From an uncultured Rubripirellula sp. (GTDB lineage Bacteria; Planctomycetota; Planctomycetia; Pirellulales; Pirellulaceae), in contig CALIBL010000048.1 in the NCBI GenBank assembly GCA_938045805.1, positions 30,304-94,303 on the forward strand: a stretch of DNA of 64,000 bases, in the 5' to 3' direction. The notes under the pieces were generated by a model. The model did no database searches. It was given only the letters and a program-made list of their open reading frames with translations, and was not told the DNA's origin. Position 1 is the stretch's first letter. Every line of letters begins with the position of its first letter. Shown here piece after piece: positions 49,801 to 58,486 of this stretch. The position numbers and the translations under genes are program-made.

Positions 49801-50908
49801 CAGGTAGATAACCCTCCAGACGCCCTTCATTTTCGCGTGGAACCAACAATCCGTCTCCGCTTTCAAAACGAATCTCAGGTTCGAACCCGCTGAGTACCAC
49901 TGGCACGACTGCTCCTGCCGCAACAGTGAGCTCAACGACGCGACGGTCATCAGCAACTTGCTGCACCGGCGCAATCATCGATAGCTTTAAATGGTGCGTA
50001 CCCTCTTTGAGAAATGTCGCGAGGTACCGATACCCGTCTTTCCGCTTTACCAGTTGCAAACGCATGTCCGGATGTTCCGGCAAGTCGAGTAGTGCAACTC
50101 GCCCAGAAACCAATTCGATCGTGGAGCCCACGGAAGTGACCAGAACGTCTGCTTCCCATGTCAACGAGAGTGAACCTTGATCTTGCGCAACATCACCGCT
50201 CACTTTGGCATCCACAATTTCAATTGGGCGCGGTGTATTCGTCGCACTGGAGAGCGAAACCGATAGCTTTCCACCCTTGGTCGACTGAAAGGTTACCGTC
50301 CGACCGGTGGACGCCACGCGCAAGAAACTGTCCGCGACTGGGTACTCAGCAACAACACCCTCATCAATCTGAAGGGTCACCAGATTCTGAAAGCCAATCG
50401 CACTGCCCGATCCCAAATGGGTGACGTCAACCGTCGCAGGCAATTCATAAGGTTTGGACTCCATGCGAACCACGGCGTCGAGCGTTTTTCGCTCGGGGTC
50501 CACCTGCAATTCCAAGAACCGCTTTTCATCGGCTGTCCTTACTGCGAAAGATCGAATGCCGTCACCCGCCACCTCTTGAACCGCTCCATCACCAACGATC
50601 TCCAACTGAATGTTCTTGGCATCACCTTGAATGACCGTGATCTTCAACCGGATCTCATGCTGCATCCCGTGATCTCCGACCGAGACTTGGGTTTGGGCTT
50701 CCGCATTAAAGAAAACGGGAACCGGTGGAGGCGGAGTGGTAGGTCCGATGACAATCACTCCACCCGCCTCAGGGTTCACTGTTGTTGCATCTTTCGAAAC
50801 CTTTGAAGTTTGATCCTGTGCTGATAAGGTTGCAGCAAGGAAAACAGTTAGCACGACCCAAGCTAAATTGCGACCGAATTTCCTGATGGAAGTTGCTGCA
50901 CATTTCAT
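43820..50908 (-). CDS. Giant two-lobed membrane protein, 2362 aa
   Basis: No family recognised. Start ATG 50908 has GGCGGAGTCCGTC upstream and a good signal peptide (NLAWVVLTVFLAATLSAQ); a longer frame begins at 51019. About 1030 residues of beta-strand-rich sequence follow, then five membrane helices at roughly 1050-1205, an acidic cytosolic linker (about 1205-1260: ELKERSVKKATVVDLS, EEERERDPDEGEAG), a sixth helix (SVVTSILVFALASFSIGL), a second ~1040-residue beta-rich lobe, and a final helix (LFTLLLLLGGSVVVVWSMT) with tail RQQHG. Loop charges (RNRNMSR, KDCQDYRLRLR, KERSVKK) obey the positive-inside rule with both lobes outside. Shared phrases such as LxLTLxxPxxG and SDWxLxLxIExLxS hint that the lobes are related. 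Encoded directly after the VWA gene. Confidence 0.85.
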   Translation of the reverse strand: MKCAATSIRKFGRNLAWVVLTVFLAATLSAQDQTSKVSKDATTVNPEAGGVIVIGPTTPPPPVPVFFNAEAQTQVSVGDHGMQHEIRLKITVIQGDAKNIQLEIVGDGAVQEVAGDGIRSFAVRTADEKRFLELQVDPERKTLDAVVRMESKPYELPATVDVTHLGSGSAIGFQNLVTLQIDEGVVAEYPVADSFLRVASTGRTVTFQSTKGGKLSVSLSSATNTPRPIEIVDAKVSGDVAQDQGSLSLTWEADVLVTSVGSTIELVSGRVALLDLPEHPDMRLQLVKRKDGYRYLATFLKEGTHHLKLSMIAPVQQVADDRRVVELTVAAGAVVPVVLSGFEPEIRFESGDGLLVPRENEGRLEGYLPADGSIRMSWKVERASVGGKLFFATTGTVEAMVGSGLLRQDHRMTYQVLQGELNEFNMTIKGEGEILDVQGQDIVSWKVEDEGDSKRLAVTLGKPIKGTAEFLVRSQTALGAFPVEVEGMSLVPEEAIRHSGYLRVSNVGSVTLEPTQLAGLTQLAPEQFPGEASQSRQVFVYRFPSANYGFSIKADRVQPVVNLSQLIQYELRETEKIILADIELDIREAAIREWRFRLPSDYSVVAVTGAGMTDYVLGTEVENDLKELKVLFGKEVIGRQLIQLQLEKSEVASAGSWTLPKITHPDAASVRGDLGVAGSPGYRLSLESSDLLVEKPLSYFPKPTANLQHAFRMRESDWSIVIQIEALQRSMQSDVFHLYSLTEENIYGSALINYFITGAPVSELKLRLPAHLKNEVVDGQDVQDARRTDDLITVTLHQPVMGPYTLLVTFEEKPKQETGQFKPGLVEPIGVQAERGFIHIVSPMQVEMEVEEVSSGLLSLDPLELPPEFKLLSSDTAPTLGVWQYTERPFDLSLAVQWFQSGVMIEQVVEFAEVDTTISQDGEQVTTLVYYVKSRGQGPLRIKLPEAPARLWEVSVDGQPVTARETDDYTLIPLSSTSDPNLPVEVSLRFGKPAVDESKPDLTLPVLFSPVLKTQWTITGDDQRVISPAGGTVQLPQRVLPMRGFEWVTRNGLKSLVIMLLLTACAIVVGRNRNMSRHLAFLLSLLVVYLAVDIAGQARVVQDNEPTLSVNLPILSAGEPVNLVLYNTPLWRANLSTAGICLVVLALASVIASLLKDCQDYRLRLRVLSVFLLLLGILLQHGSGVLFYWLIAIGVGLFVGLPASVKLLTAVVAELKERSVKKATVVDLSEGETASKNVSDELLIEEERERDPDEGEAGSGSVVTSILVFALASFSIGLDTTLGQDVSGVRYAAADQLQQVWRVDDDLKRLESEVVMRVTGRPGDQFVLLRSPAVLTDFSGEGVRLFKHSDGQKPAVYVVSISETVADASAQTQSSEPDAVAESADPVGVISLELKYSYQIESTDFVSEINVPTGDAAVNQLTTHLAKTDIEIRCDQAVRMIVEQETPSIRQFLLAPGPATIKFATRTRDLQREETKFFAEINNLYIPGPGVVDGVHRVDLRAAQGLIDRIALEIPAGLTVSEVTGPVESWQFDPDKGTLDLTIAPAQSKPFSVEVQTQMGLPPLPTEVDLSPIRVLEAEGEVGVIAVAFGGDAQPEKLDSEQLSPVNVGDFDASLLRDSSATLYRVFRYGKQGGAITLGVTSVTPEIRVNSKQVLSLGDERVLLAVNLSAEISRSGVFKLTFPLPDGFEVESLSGESLHHWSEVTEDGVRKVVLHLNGKTLGTHTYALTLTANTPSAESDWTLPRLELEEAVRQTGELIVQPATGIRLSTVSRQNVSEVDPRSMGSATPGAVAYRLLQSDWDLVLSIEKLESRISGDVLFESDLREGLTRSMIAGNFEIQNASIRKMLVKLPVSDPEEIKTVQALGAIVSDFVPVDLEEQTWELQFKRRVLGGVSFRIEFERRGDRVDGNETLRLASFPEAGQVNRYYAVRAGGRLEIAVPEDSVGWKRVDWNAVPDSLRSVSIQRAPTLAMRIQKSAQPIAIDVQRHSLADALKLRVAEGLLTSVLAPNGDQLTAVELGMEVIQRSSLTVGLPKGGEIFSIFVNGESVNSIRLSEADQKESSRWQFYVLPGIDERTATVKFVYSVKGRGLGNLALRSPVLNVPLENIKWSVIAPDGYDLIDHDGNADLVRQARLSTYDSESYLRKSTRTREEKAQTAATTLQQANQLMLNGEQGKANMLFNSVANQYALDEASNEDARIQMENLQTKRAIVGLNSRRQRLFLDNDRDDVSLEGADQLRQAAETNPILQQGTLDFQLQEMSQLLRGNTSKDNSVLEGIAERLVQHQRTTEPAPQAIVISLPEEGEVYTFNRSVQVAENSPLELDLEFEARLALPFGSSLFTLLLLLGGSVVVVWSMTRQQHG

Positions 50909-51113
50909 GACGGACTCCGCCTTCAAAGAACTTTTTTCAGTCAATCTCATGGTTTGATTCACGGCAAAAGAATTCACACCGCGTGTCAGCTTAATCATCA
51001 TTTTTATGTCTTTAATCATTCAATCAACATTCATTATTTTGACCGAAAGCCGCCTGGGTATAAGGCATACGTCTCGTTTACTCACCACGGCTATTACACC
51101 AAAGTGATGCAGC

Positions 51114-54100
51114 CTAAGGCACAACTGGCACCTCACCCATCTGCCAAGCTTGATCCAGCATCTGTCTCAAGCTGCCAACTTGCGGTGATTCAAATTTTGC
51201 TTGCGGCAACGTATTCACCACCTCTCGCAAGTAGCCGAGATCAATCGTCGAAGCACGTTCGTCACCCTTCAATTTCATCGCGAACAAGCTGGCAACTCCA
51301 GCGAGCTTCATTGAAACGGTCGAGCGTTCAAGTCGCGGTGCCGACGCGTCGTAAGTGATCGGCCACCGCTCTTCAACCATGCGCCCACTACCGAGGTCTT
51401 GAAATCGAATCGCCACGGTTCCAATGTCACCGACGCCATCGGGCTTGACCTGTACTTGATAGACAGCGACTCCCGCCTCAGCGGCCGCCATTTCCGCGGC
51501 ATCCACCGCATCATTCCGAAAATCTTCGGTCTTCAATCGATGTTTTTCGAAACCCAACAGCTTGTACATACCAACTCGCTGCGAGTTGAATTCAACCTGC
51601 ACTTTGACGTTTTTGGCTGCGGGGCGTAGGGCACCGGCGATCTGTTTCGCAAAACCATCCTCAACGGAGTCTTGAGAATCGAGCAGGTAGTAGCGCCCGT
51701 CACCCTGACGGGTCAGCGATTCGAGAATCTCGTCATTCAACCCGTCTGCGGCAATGCCGGCCGCGTCAAAAGCGATCCCAGAGTCCCTCATTGAGAGAAT
51801 CATTTGCGTCAACGAATCGGGATTGGCATCGCCTAAATTCACAGCCCCATCAGTGACAAGGATCACTCGATTTTGTGCCCCGTCGGTAAACTGTTCGCGT
51901 GCTTTCTCACCAGCCAGCCGCAACGCCTCCTCGAGGTTCGTGCCACCCTCACTCGGTAGTTGCTCAATCAACCGCAACGCATCAGCCGCCTGAAGTCCTG
52001 GGAGTCGATCGGCGAGCAACCGAGGTTGACTCGCAAACGAGATCAACGTCACCTGATCCTGCTGTTGCAGTTGTCCGGCAAGCACTTGGAAGACACGTTG
52101 AACGGTTCGACGACGGTCGCTTCGCTCCATCGATCCGGAGTGATCCAGAAGGAATGTCAGACGCAGCGGTGTCGAAGTTGAACGCCCCGTAGCGGCGGTT
52201 CGCATCGAAACACGAACGAGATTTCTCTGCTGAAGAGCAGGATGGATGGCCTGCTCAATTTGACATGCAATTCGTTCTCTCTGTGTCGGCATTGGGTCGC
52301 CATAATCCAAGGCATTGACGAACTCCTCGATTCTCACTCGGCTCGCGTCCGGCCACTGACCTTTTGAAAAAGCATCCCTTGCCAACTTGAAGGAGACATC
52401 ACTGACATGAAGAGAAAAAGTGGAGAACGGTGTTTCCTTGGCGTTCACCTCCTTAAACACCTCTTCGATTCTCTGCTGACGAAACTGCCATGTTGCAGCA
52501 TCAGCTGGCGCTGCCAATTGAGCATCTCTCTCTTTTGCGTCGTTGGAGAGGTCTGAGGCGACCAAGCCCCGCGCGATTTCATTCGCTTCTCCCGCTTGCT
52601 CAAACAATGACTCTCGCTCCACTTCCGAGGACTTGCCTTTCAATCGTTCTTCAGTGATCGATCGATCCTTTTTCGCCTTGGCGATTTCCCCCCGTCGACC
52701 CGATAAGTCGATCGTCTCGGTCACTTTGTCCGTTTCTTTGTCATCCAAGGCGATTCCAAATGCGTCAACAGGGCCGCGACCAGATTGTGGATTCTGTTTC
52801 TCGGCGTTGGAAAAAGGGTCACTAAGATTCGCCTGATTTTCCGACTCAACGAGTCCGTCGGAATTCACATTCACTTGAGCTTGCTGCTGCAATCGGCTCG
52901 TCTGATCTGATTCAGAGGTGGGATTCAAGTTCTGATTTTTCTTCGGGGCACCGGGAAGCTTGCCATATGTCACACCCGCCCGACCAGCAACGCGTTGCCG
53001 TGATTGCTCATCACTCAGTCCCCGTCTGGTCTCTCTACTCTGATCGATTGATTTTTCCAACAACCCAAGTTTTGCTTCGCCACCGATTTGATCCTCAAGA
53101 TCCTGTGAAGGAACCGCGTAGCGTGGGGAGGCCGCTGCTGCTCCCGATGGACCCATTCCACCCATGCCGCCACCGAAACCGCCACCACCCAATCCACCGC
53201 CAAAGCCGAGTGCAACCCCATCCGAATCAGAATCCTCGATGCCGGATCGTGACTCACCAAGCATCCGACCTTCGGTGGCACCAAAACGATCCGCAGCAGT
53301 CCGATTCGTCGCGTCGCCAGCAACCGAATCCCCGAGTTGATCTTTCTCTCCAAGGCTGATCTGCGTACCCGCATATAAGTCCAAGGACTTACCCTCTGCC
53401 TCATCTAATTCACTAACTCGCGATTCACCCTCTATCGCCCGCCCTGAGCGACGTGTCTGAGTCTGAGGCATGTTTGAAGCAATGCCGTTGTCGGAGTAGT
53501 CGCGGAAGAAATATGCGTTACTATCAGCGTCTGTCACCGAAGCCTCAAACGCCGAGCGGTCTGGAGTGGGTGTCAAAGAAGGAAACTCGAGTGCCTTGGA
53601 ACGTTCAGCTAGCCGCTGGACCTCAGCCGTCGGTTCACCAAACCCCGCATCGCCACCGGCGGGAGGAAGCGGCAGCGATTGTTCCGCCGCCTGCTGCTGA
53701 GAATCACCCAACGTCATCCCCATTCCCTGGGACTGACCTCCCATATCCATCTGCATTCCAAGCAAAGTATTAGACGGATCGGGAACTGCAGAGGCGGATT
53801 CTAATTTTTTCAATCCATCGGCGAACTCAGTCGTTGGCTCTGTCGGTGCGACAAGCGACAACCGTGAGGTTGGGGGCTGAGAATTTGAAGCGACCGCTGG
53901 CTCGGGCTCGATCGTCGCACCGACCGGTGCATCGGCAACACTGAAAGTGGCAGACTCCTCCATCTCCGCGCTCTCAAAATCGAACTCCATCAGTTCATCA
54001 ATTGGCGCCGCATCACTTGGTGCCGCAGATTGAACGCCCCTCGAATCGGCGATGCTATCCACGCCCCACTGATACCACCGACCTGATGCAGGAGATCGAT

Positions 54101-54716
54101 CCACCCTTTCTGAGAGCATCATTTCAGGCGATGATACCCCAAAAAGTAGGAACACTAGGAGCAGACCGGTGCATCCCGTACCGATTGCTACCAGCTGCCG
54201 TGGACTTCGATTACCAAGCCAGCCTCGGAGCTCATTCAATTTGTCAGATAAAATTCTTCCGAAGTGAACTCTCCAATAACCATGGGAGGCTTTAGATGCC
54301 GCGGCATCGGATACACCGATATTTGTCCGCTCGCTTTCCTCAGCAACAACCTGCGCCAAGCGGAGAATTTCACTCCGCCGCTCATCACTCAGACGCAGAT
54401 CCAAAGAATCTTCTCTCTTGGATCTTAGTTGGTGCAGTTCCTTCGTGATCCATCGCATCGACTCAATGGCTCGTTCTGCATCGGGAGAAGACGGGTCCGA
54501 CGCGTAAAGACTCTCCAGAGACTGACACAGACTTGCGGACAGCATCCACTGGTGCGTTCTCTCCGCTGAATCAGCAAATTGCTTCGCTTCATGATTCTCC
54601 GCTAGCAGCGAATCCAGCTGTGCCTGTTCGAATTCAGATGCTTCACCGAGGATCGATGCAAGCACTCTTGATTCAACTTCGGACGTCGATGGCGGTTGAG
54701 GCTTTTTGTGATCCAT
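51114..54716 (-). CDS. Anti-sigma-like / transmembrane / VWA fusion protein, 1200 aa
   Basis: The cytosolic N-terminus (about residues 1-170) has VLASILGEASEFEQAQLDSLL and NHEAKQFADSAERTHQWM, in style like the sigma-binding helices of anti-sigma factors but without the HxxxCxxC zinc motif. One helix follows (QLVAIGTGCTGLLLVFLLFG, about 178-197). The outside part starts with some 480 residues of Ser/Gln/Gly-rich low complexity, including a GFGGGLGGG-type stretch, and ends with a YfbK-like VWA domain: FVNALDYGDPMPTQRE, the MIDAS motif LLDHSGSM near 860, GGTNLEEAL and LVTDGAVNLGD. Start ATG 54716, or TTG 54725 overlapping the sigma stop. Lies 4-6 bp behind the ECF sigma gene, so it is probably its regulator. 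Confidence 0.85.
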   Translation of the reverse strand: MDHKKPQPPSTSEVESRVLASILGEASEFEQAQLDSLLAENHEAKQFADSAERTHQWMLSASLCQSLESLYASDPSSPDAERAIESMRWITKELHQLRSKREDSLDLRLSDERRSEILRLAQVVAEESERTNIGVSDAAASKASHGYWRVHFGRILSDKLNELRGWLGNRSPRQLVAIGTGCTGLLLVFLLFGVSSPEMMLSERVDRSPASGRWYQWGVDSIADSRGVQSAAPSDAAPIDELMEFDFESAEMEESATFSVADAPVGATIEPEPAVASNSQPPTSRLSLVAPTEPTTEFADGLKKLESASAVPDPSNTLLGMQMDMGGQSQGMGMTLGDSQQQAAEQSLPLPPAGGDAGFGEPTAEVQRLAERSKALEFPSLTPTPDRSAFEASVTDADSNAYFFRDYSDNGIASNMPQTQTRRSGRAIEGESRVSELDEAEGKSLDLYAGTQISLGEKDQLGDSVAGDATNRTAADRFGATEGRMLGESRSGIEDSDSDGVALGFGGGLGGGGFGGGMGGMGPSGAAAASPRYAVPSQDLEDQIGGEAKLGLLEKSIDQSRETRRGLSDEQSRQRVAGRAGVTYGKLPGAPKKNQNLNPTSESDQTSRLQQQAQVNVNSDGLVESENQANLSDPFSNAEKQNPQSGRGPVDAFGIALDDKETDKVTETIDLSGRRGEIAKAKKDRSITEERLKGKSSEVERESLFEQAGEANEIARGLVASDLSNDAKERDAQLAAPADAATWQFRQQRIEEVFKEVNAKETPFSTFSLHVSDVSFKLARDAFSKGQWPDASRVRIEEFVNALDYGDPMPTQRERIACQIEQAIHPALQQRNLVRVSMRTAATGRSTSTPLRLTFLLDHSGSMERSDRRRTVQRVFQVLAGQLQQQDQVTLISFASQPRLLADRLPGLQAADALRLIEQLPSEGGTNLEEALRLAGEKAREQFTDGAQNRVILVTDGAVNLGDANPDSLTQMILSMRDSGIAFDAAGIAADGLNDEILESLTRQGDGRYYLLDSQDSVEDGFAKQIAGALRPAAKNVKVQVEFNSQRVGMYKLLGFEKHRLKTEDFRNDAVDAAEMAAAEAGVAVYQVQVKPDGVGDIGTVAIRFQDLGSGRMVEERWPITYDASAPRLERSTVSMKLAGVASLFAMKLKGDERASTIDLGYLREVVNTLPQAKFESPQVGSLRQMLDQAWQMGEVPVVP

Positions 54717-54721
54717 ACGAA

Positions 54722-55258
54722 TCAATCCATTCTTAATGAGTGCAACTTTTCAGCGAGCCCCTTCACAAGGAAATGCAATCGGTAGCCCACGTTACCGATG
54801 CTCATCCCCGTTCGCTCACTAATTTCGCGGTAACGCAAGCCCTCGTAGTATTTCAGTCGAAGCAGTTCCCGATCACCCTCAGGCAGTGAATCCATCAACC
54901 CTCGTACGATCTGGATCGCCTCAAGTTTGGTTAGCTCAAGCGTCACAACATCCTCAACTGCCTCGACGCTTAACTCTTTTGGATCGCAAATCACCATTCT
55001 TTCATCGCGAAGATGATTGAGGATGCGATTACGAAGCGATCGATAGAGCCAAGCACGTGGGTGATCAATTTCATCCCACTTCAAATGCAATTTGAGGAAA
55101 CTTTCCTGCACAATCTCTTCCGCCACTTCGCGTCGCCCCACGAGCGAGATGGCGAGACGCAGTAGCGGTCGTTCTTCTGCCTCAAATAACTTCAAAAACG
55201 CACCTGACTTGGAACGTTTTGAGTTTTTCGGCTTGGGCAGAGCGATCCGCTTTAACAT
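54722..55258 (-). CDS. ECF-type RNA polymerase sigma factor
   Basis: Group IV (ECF) sigma factor, 178 aa from ATG 55258, the usual length; a longer open frame begins at 55342. Region 2 spans FLKLFEAEERPLLRLAISL to WLYRSLRNRILNHLRDER, with the -10 recognition segment AWLYRSLRNRILN. Region 4 has LPEGDRELLRLKYYEGLRYREIS and the recognition helix MSIGNVGYRLHFLVK. It is followed at once by the anti-sigma-like VWA gene, the arrangement typical of an ECF and its regulator, so it probably controls its own operon. Confidence 0.92.
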   Translation of the reverse strand: MLKRIALPKPKNSKRSKSGAFLKLFEAEERPLLRLAISLVGRREVAEEIVQESFLKLHLKWDEIDHPRAWLYRSLRNRILNHLRDERMVICDPKELSVEAVEDVVTLELTKLEAIQIVRGLMDSLPEGDRELLRLKYYEGLRYREISERTGMSIGNVGYRLHFLVKGLAEKLHSLRMD

Positions 55259-55510
55259 CAACTCGGACGCGGGTTTTAGCAACAATCGGACGGGAGAGAC
55301 TGCCTTCAGTGATAATGAGGAGACCCGTAAGCGAGAAAACAATTAGGTGGATTTTCCAAATTTTACGAAAAAACCCTCCCAATTCTGTCCCTCGCGACAG
55401 TCATCATGAAACGAAGCGAGTACGAACCGTTGAGGTGCCCGGCGACACATTAGAATGAAATCGCAACGATTCAACGAGAAACAAGCCCCCAGAGACGCTG
55501 CCGTCGTCTT

Positions 55511-58486
55511 TTAGGGAGCTACCCGACTGATCGTTTGCCGAAGCTTACATTCCGCGGAGACCGGCTTTCCGGCCAACAAGTCCTCCTCGCGAAACGTCGC
55601 AAATAAAATCTCTCGGTCACCCGTTCGGCTAAAATCATAGACGAGTTGAATTCGCCCATCTTCGACCTGTTGACCATCGGGATAAGACACCCCCGCTCGC
55701 TCGTCGAGCATCAACCCTGAGGTCCACGTCTGTCCATCGTCCTCCGAAAGAAAAGCGGTCAGACGCGAGCGTCCGATCTTTTCAGCGATCTGGCCGTGCT
55801 TGACCAAAAGCAGGTTTCCGGAACTTAAACGCTGAATAAAGAATCTCGCACTCGGATGCGCAATTTTGCTCGGACTCAGATCAGGCCACGTCTTACCCGA
55901 GTCGCGTGAGATACTTTCGCCAATGCCGTAACGTGTCCTTGCGAGTAACCAAAGTGAACCATCTTTTCGCTCCGTGATCAGGTGCTCATCAAAGGCTCGG
56001 TCCTTCTCGGGCACATTGCAGGCACCCCGCAGTGACCAACTACGTCCCTGCGAGGTTGAGATCATCATCCGTGCACTTTGATCGGTTTGCCGCCAGGTCG
56101 AACACGGCAATACCCACTCACCAGTACTCAGGACCGCAGGTTTACACATCATGATTCCGTCGGTGATTCGACGTGGTGCGGTCCAAGACGGACTCGCTGA
56201 ATCGGGATCATCCGTGCGGATCGCCCAAACGCCCGCAGCAGTACCATCATGTCCAATCGTCTGAGCCCAGAAGACCCAAAGACGTCCGATGGGATCGACC
56301 CACAGCTCGGGATCAAAGGTTCGGATTGGCCCCGCTCCGTCCGGATCAACCACCAACCTCTCTTCCCAATTCTTCCCCTCATCATCACTAGCGGATACCA
56401 CCACGTAGTTGTGCTCATCCTCTCCGGGGTTTACTCCCGCGTACCAGTTCGCCCAGATTCGACCTCCGGGAGAAACTGCGATACTTGGAATTCCTTGAAA
56501 CGCTCGTCGCTCCAAAGCATGGACGTACTCATTCGGTGGTCCTACATGATCGGGACGTTGCAGCATTGCGTTGGGCAAGCGCAGACTTTCAATGCGTTGC
56601 TGTAGACGCTTCTGACTCTCTGCATCCTCACCTTGCTCGGTCTTCATGGCAGGTAAAAGATATTCCCAAACTAAGTCCAACTGACGCTGCATGTTTCCCG
56701 TCTTGGCGGTCATGACCACAACCAACTGCTCATCGGGAACGACAATGCAGAACTGACCATCTTTCCCATCACCGCGGAAGGCTCCATTTCGGCATCGCCA
56801 AAACTGAAAACCGTAACCTTGTCTCCAATCGGGATTACCCGCTCCACGATCATTTTCAATCTGCTTCGCCGTCGCCATTTGAATCCAAGGTTGCGGCACC
56901 AGCTGCTCGCCCTTCCACATTCCTTGATCAAGTAGCAACTGTCCAAACTTGGCGATGTCTTCGGTCTTGAGGTAGAGACCGAACCCACCGAGTGACACTC
57001 CTTGTGGTGACTGGTCCCACTGTGGCGTCTCAATGCCAAGGGGCTCAAATAACCGTGGCACCAGATAATCACGAACGTTTTGCCCAGTTGTCGTTTGAAC
57101 GATCGCTGACAACATGTACGTCGCTGGAGTGTTGTACATGAACTGACTCCCCGGCACTTGAGGAACCGGCTGCGATAAGAAGCGTTCTGCCCAATGCTCT
57201 GTCCCCTTTGCCCAAGGTTCCGAGCCATGACCGGCTGACATTGTTAGCAGGTTTCTAACCGTCATCTTGGCGAGGTTCTCAGAAACCACATCAGGTAAAT
57301 CATCCTCGAAAAAAGACACCACGGGGTCCTCGAGCCCGAAAGCCCCTTCATCGATGGCAAGACCCACCGCTGTCGACGTAAAGCTCTTGCTGAGCGACCA
57401 AAGAATATGAGGCTTGGTCGCTGATTCCGGATGCCACCACGCTTCGGTGATCACCTTCCCATTTCGAAGCACCATCACACTGTGAATTTGATCAACCACT
57501 TCATCTAACTGATTCACAAAATCAAGCAGCTTCGCAGAACTGACGCCCTGTGATTCAGGAGTCGCTCGAGGTAGAGAATTTCCAACGTGATCCGGCTTTT
57601 GCGTCGAGTCACGTCGCAGGTGCTCATCAAGAAAACCAACGATCCAATCACGCGATTCTCCCGTAAAGAACGGATCACCGCCGTGGCCAGCTCCTTCAAG
57701 CACATGTAGTTTCAGTGGGAGCCCAGCGTCAGAGTAGACCTGCTCGATACGCTGTGACTGATCGAGCAAAACGGTGTTATCTTTTTCGCCATGAAGGACT
57801 AAGAATGGTGGGTCATCCGGCGTAACATGAAATGCCGCGGAGGCGAGCTGTGCGAGATCTGTCTTCTGATCCGCTCCACCACCCAGAAGCTTATACACAA
57901 CTGACCCTTCTTTGTTGGCCCGATGCGGCTGCGTTTTTGAACGCAGAATAAAATCGGTCGCGCCGTAAAAATCAATTACCGCATCGGCGCGAGAGGAATA
58001 TTCAAGATTCCCCCCCACGTCGCCTTCCAATTCTTTGACCCCACCGGTCGTGCCAACCAACGCCGACAGATGCCCGCCGGCACTGGTCCCAGAAACGGCA
58101 ATCCGGTCAACGGAATAACCGTACTTGTCCGCGTTGGCACGCAACCATCGAATCGCCCCTTTGCAGTCGTGAATCTGAGCCGGAAAAATGGCTTTGTCCG
58201 TTAAACGATAAGAAATGCTCGCCACGGCGTAACCGTGTTCCGTCAGCCACTTCACGTGACACGCAGACTTATTGCCGCCCTTCCAACCACCTCCATGAAT
58301 GAAGACAACCAACGGCGGATGCAAGGTATCGGGAAGATAAAGATCGAGTAGCAGATCATGATTATCCACCTGAGCGAACGTAATGTCATTGACCACCTCG
58401 GCCGCCTGAAGCCCCCGTGTTTCCGCGAAAGTCAACAAGACAGCGACACAACCTGCTACCCAACGCGTCCAAACTTTTTCTACCAC
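55511..58486 (-). CDS. Three-module secreted hydrolase: esterase + beta-lactamase-like + sialidase-like
   Basis: A 991-residue exported protein with three enzyme-like parts. A signal peptide (about 1-29) precedes module 1 (about 30-300), an alpha/beta-hydrolase with VVFIHGGGWKGG and the nucleophile in GTSAGG, and catalytic His in EGAGHGG. Module 2 (about 315-610) is a class C beta-lactamase/esterase-like domain: SLSKSFTS gives the SxxK motif and YNTPATY the Tyr motif. Module 3 (about 640-990) is a sialidase-type beta-propeller with Asp boxes ASDDEGKNWEE, STSQGRSWSL, SRDSGKTWPD and SEDDGQTWTS. Start GTG 58486 with TTAGAAGA upstream. Possibly removes acyl groups and sugars from one substrate. 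Confidence 0.9.
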   Translation of the reverse strand: MVEKVWTRWVAGCVAVLLTFAETRGLQAAEVVNDITFAQVDNHDLLLDLYLPDTLHPPLVVFIHGGGWKGGNKSACHVKWLTEHGYAVASISYRLTDKAIFPAQIHDCKGAIRWLRANADKYGYSVDRIAVSGTSAGGHLSALVGTTGGVKELEGDVGGNLEYSSRADAVIDFYGATDFILRSKTQPHRANKEGSVVYKLLGGGADQKTDLAQLASAAFHVTPDDPPFLVLHGEKDNTVLLDQSQRIEQVYSDAGLPLKLHVLEGAGHGGDPFFTGESRDWIVGFLDEHLRRDSTQKPDHVGNSLPRATPESQGVSSAKLLDFVNQLDEVVDQIHSVMVLRNGKVITEAWWHPESATKPHILWSLSKSFTSTAVGLAIDEGAFGLEDPVVSFFEDDLPDVVSENLAKMTVRNLLTMSAGHGSEPWAKGTEHWAERFLSQPVPQVPGSQFMYNTPATYMLSAIVQTTTGQNVRDYLVPRLFEPLGIETPQWDQSPQGVSLGGFGLYLKTEDIAKFGQLLLDQGMWKGEQLVPQPWIQMATAKQIENDRGAGNPDWRQGYGFQFWRCRNGAFRGDGKDGQFCIVVPDEQLVVVMTAKTGNMQRQLDLVWEYLLPAMKTEQGEDAESQKRLQQRIESLRLPNAMLQRPDHVGPPNEYVHALERRAFQGIPSIAVSPGGRIWANWYAGVNPGEDEHNYVVVSASDDEGKNWEERLVVDPDGAGPIRTFDPELWVDPIGRLWVFWAQTIGHDGTAAGVWAIRTDDPDSASPSWTAPRRITDGIMMCKPAVLSTGEWVLPCSTWRQTDQSARMMISTSQGRSWSLRGACNVPEKDRAFDEHLITERKDGSLWLLARTRYGIGESISRDSGKTWPDLSPSKIAHPSARFFIQRLSSGNLLLVKHGQIAEKIGRSRLTAFLSEDDGQTWTSGLMLDERAGVSYPDGQQVEDGRIQLVYDFSRTGDREILFATFREEDLLAGKPVSAECKLRQTISRVAP

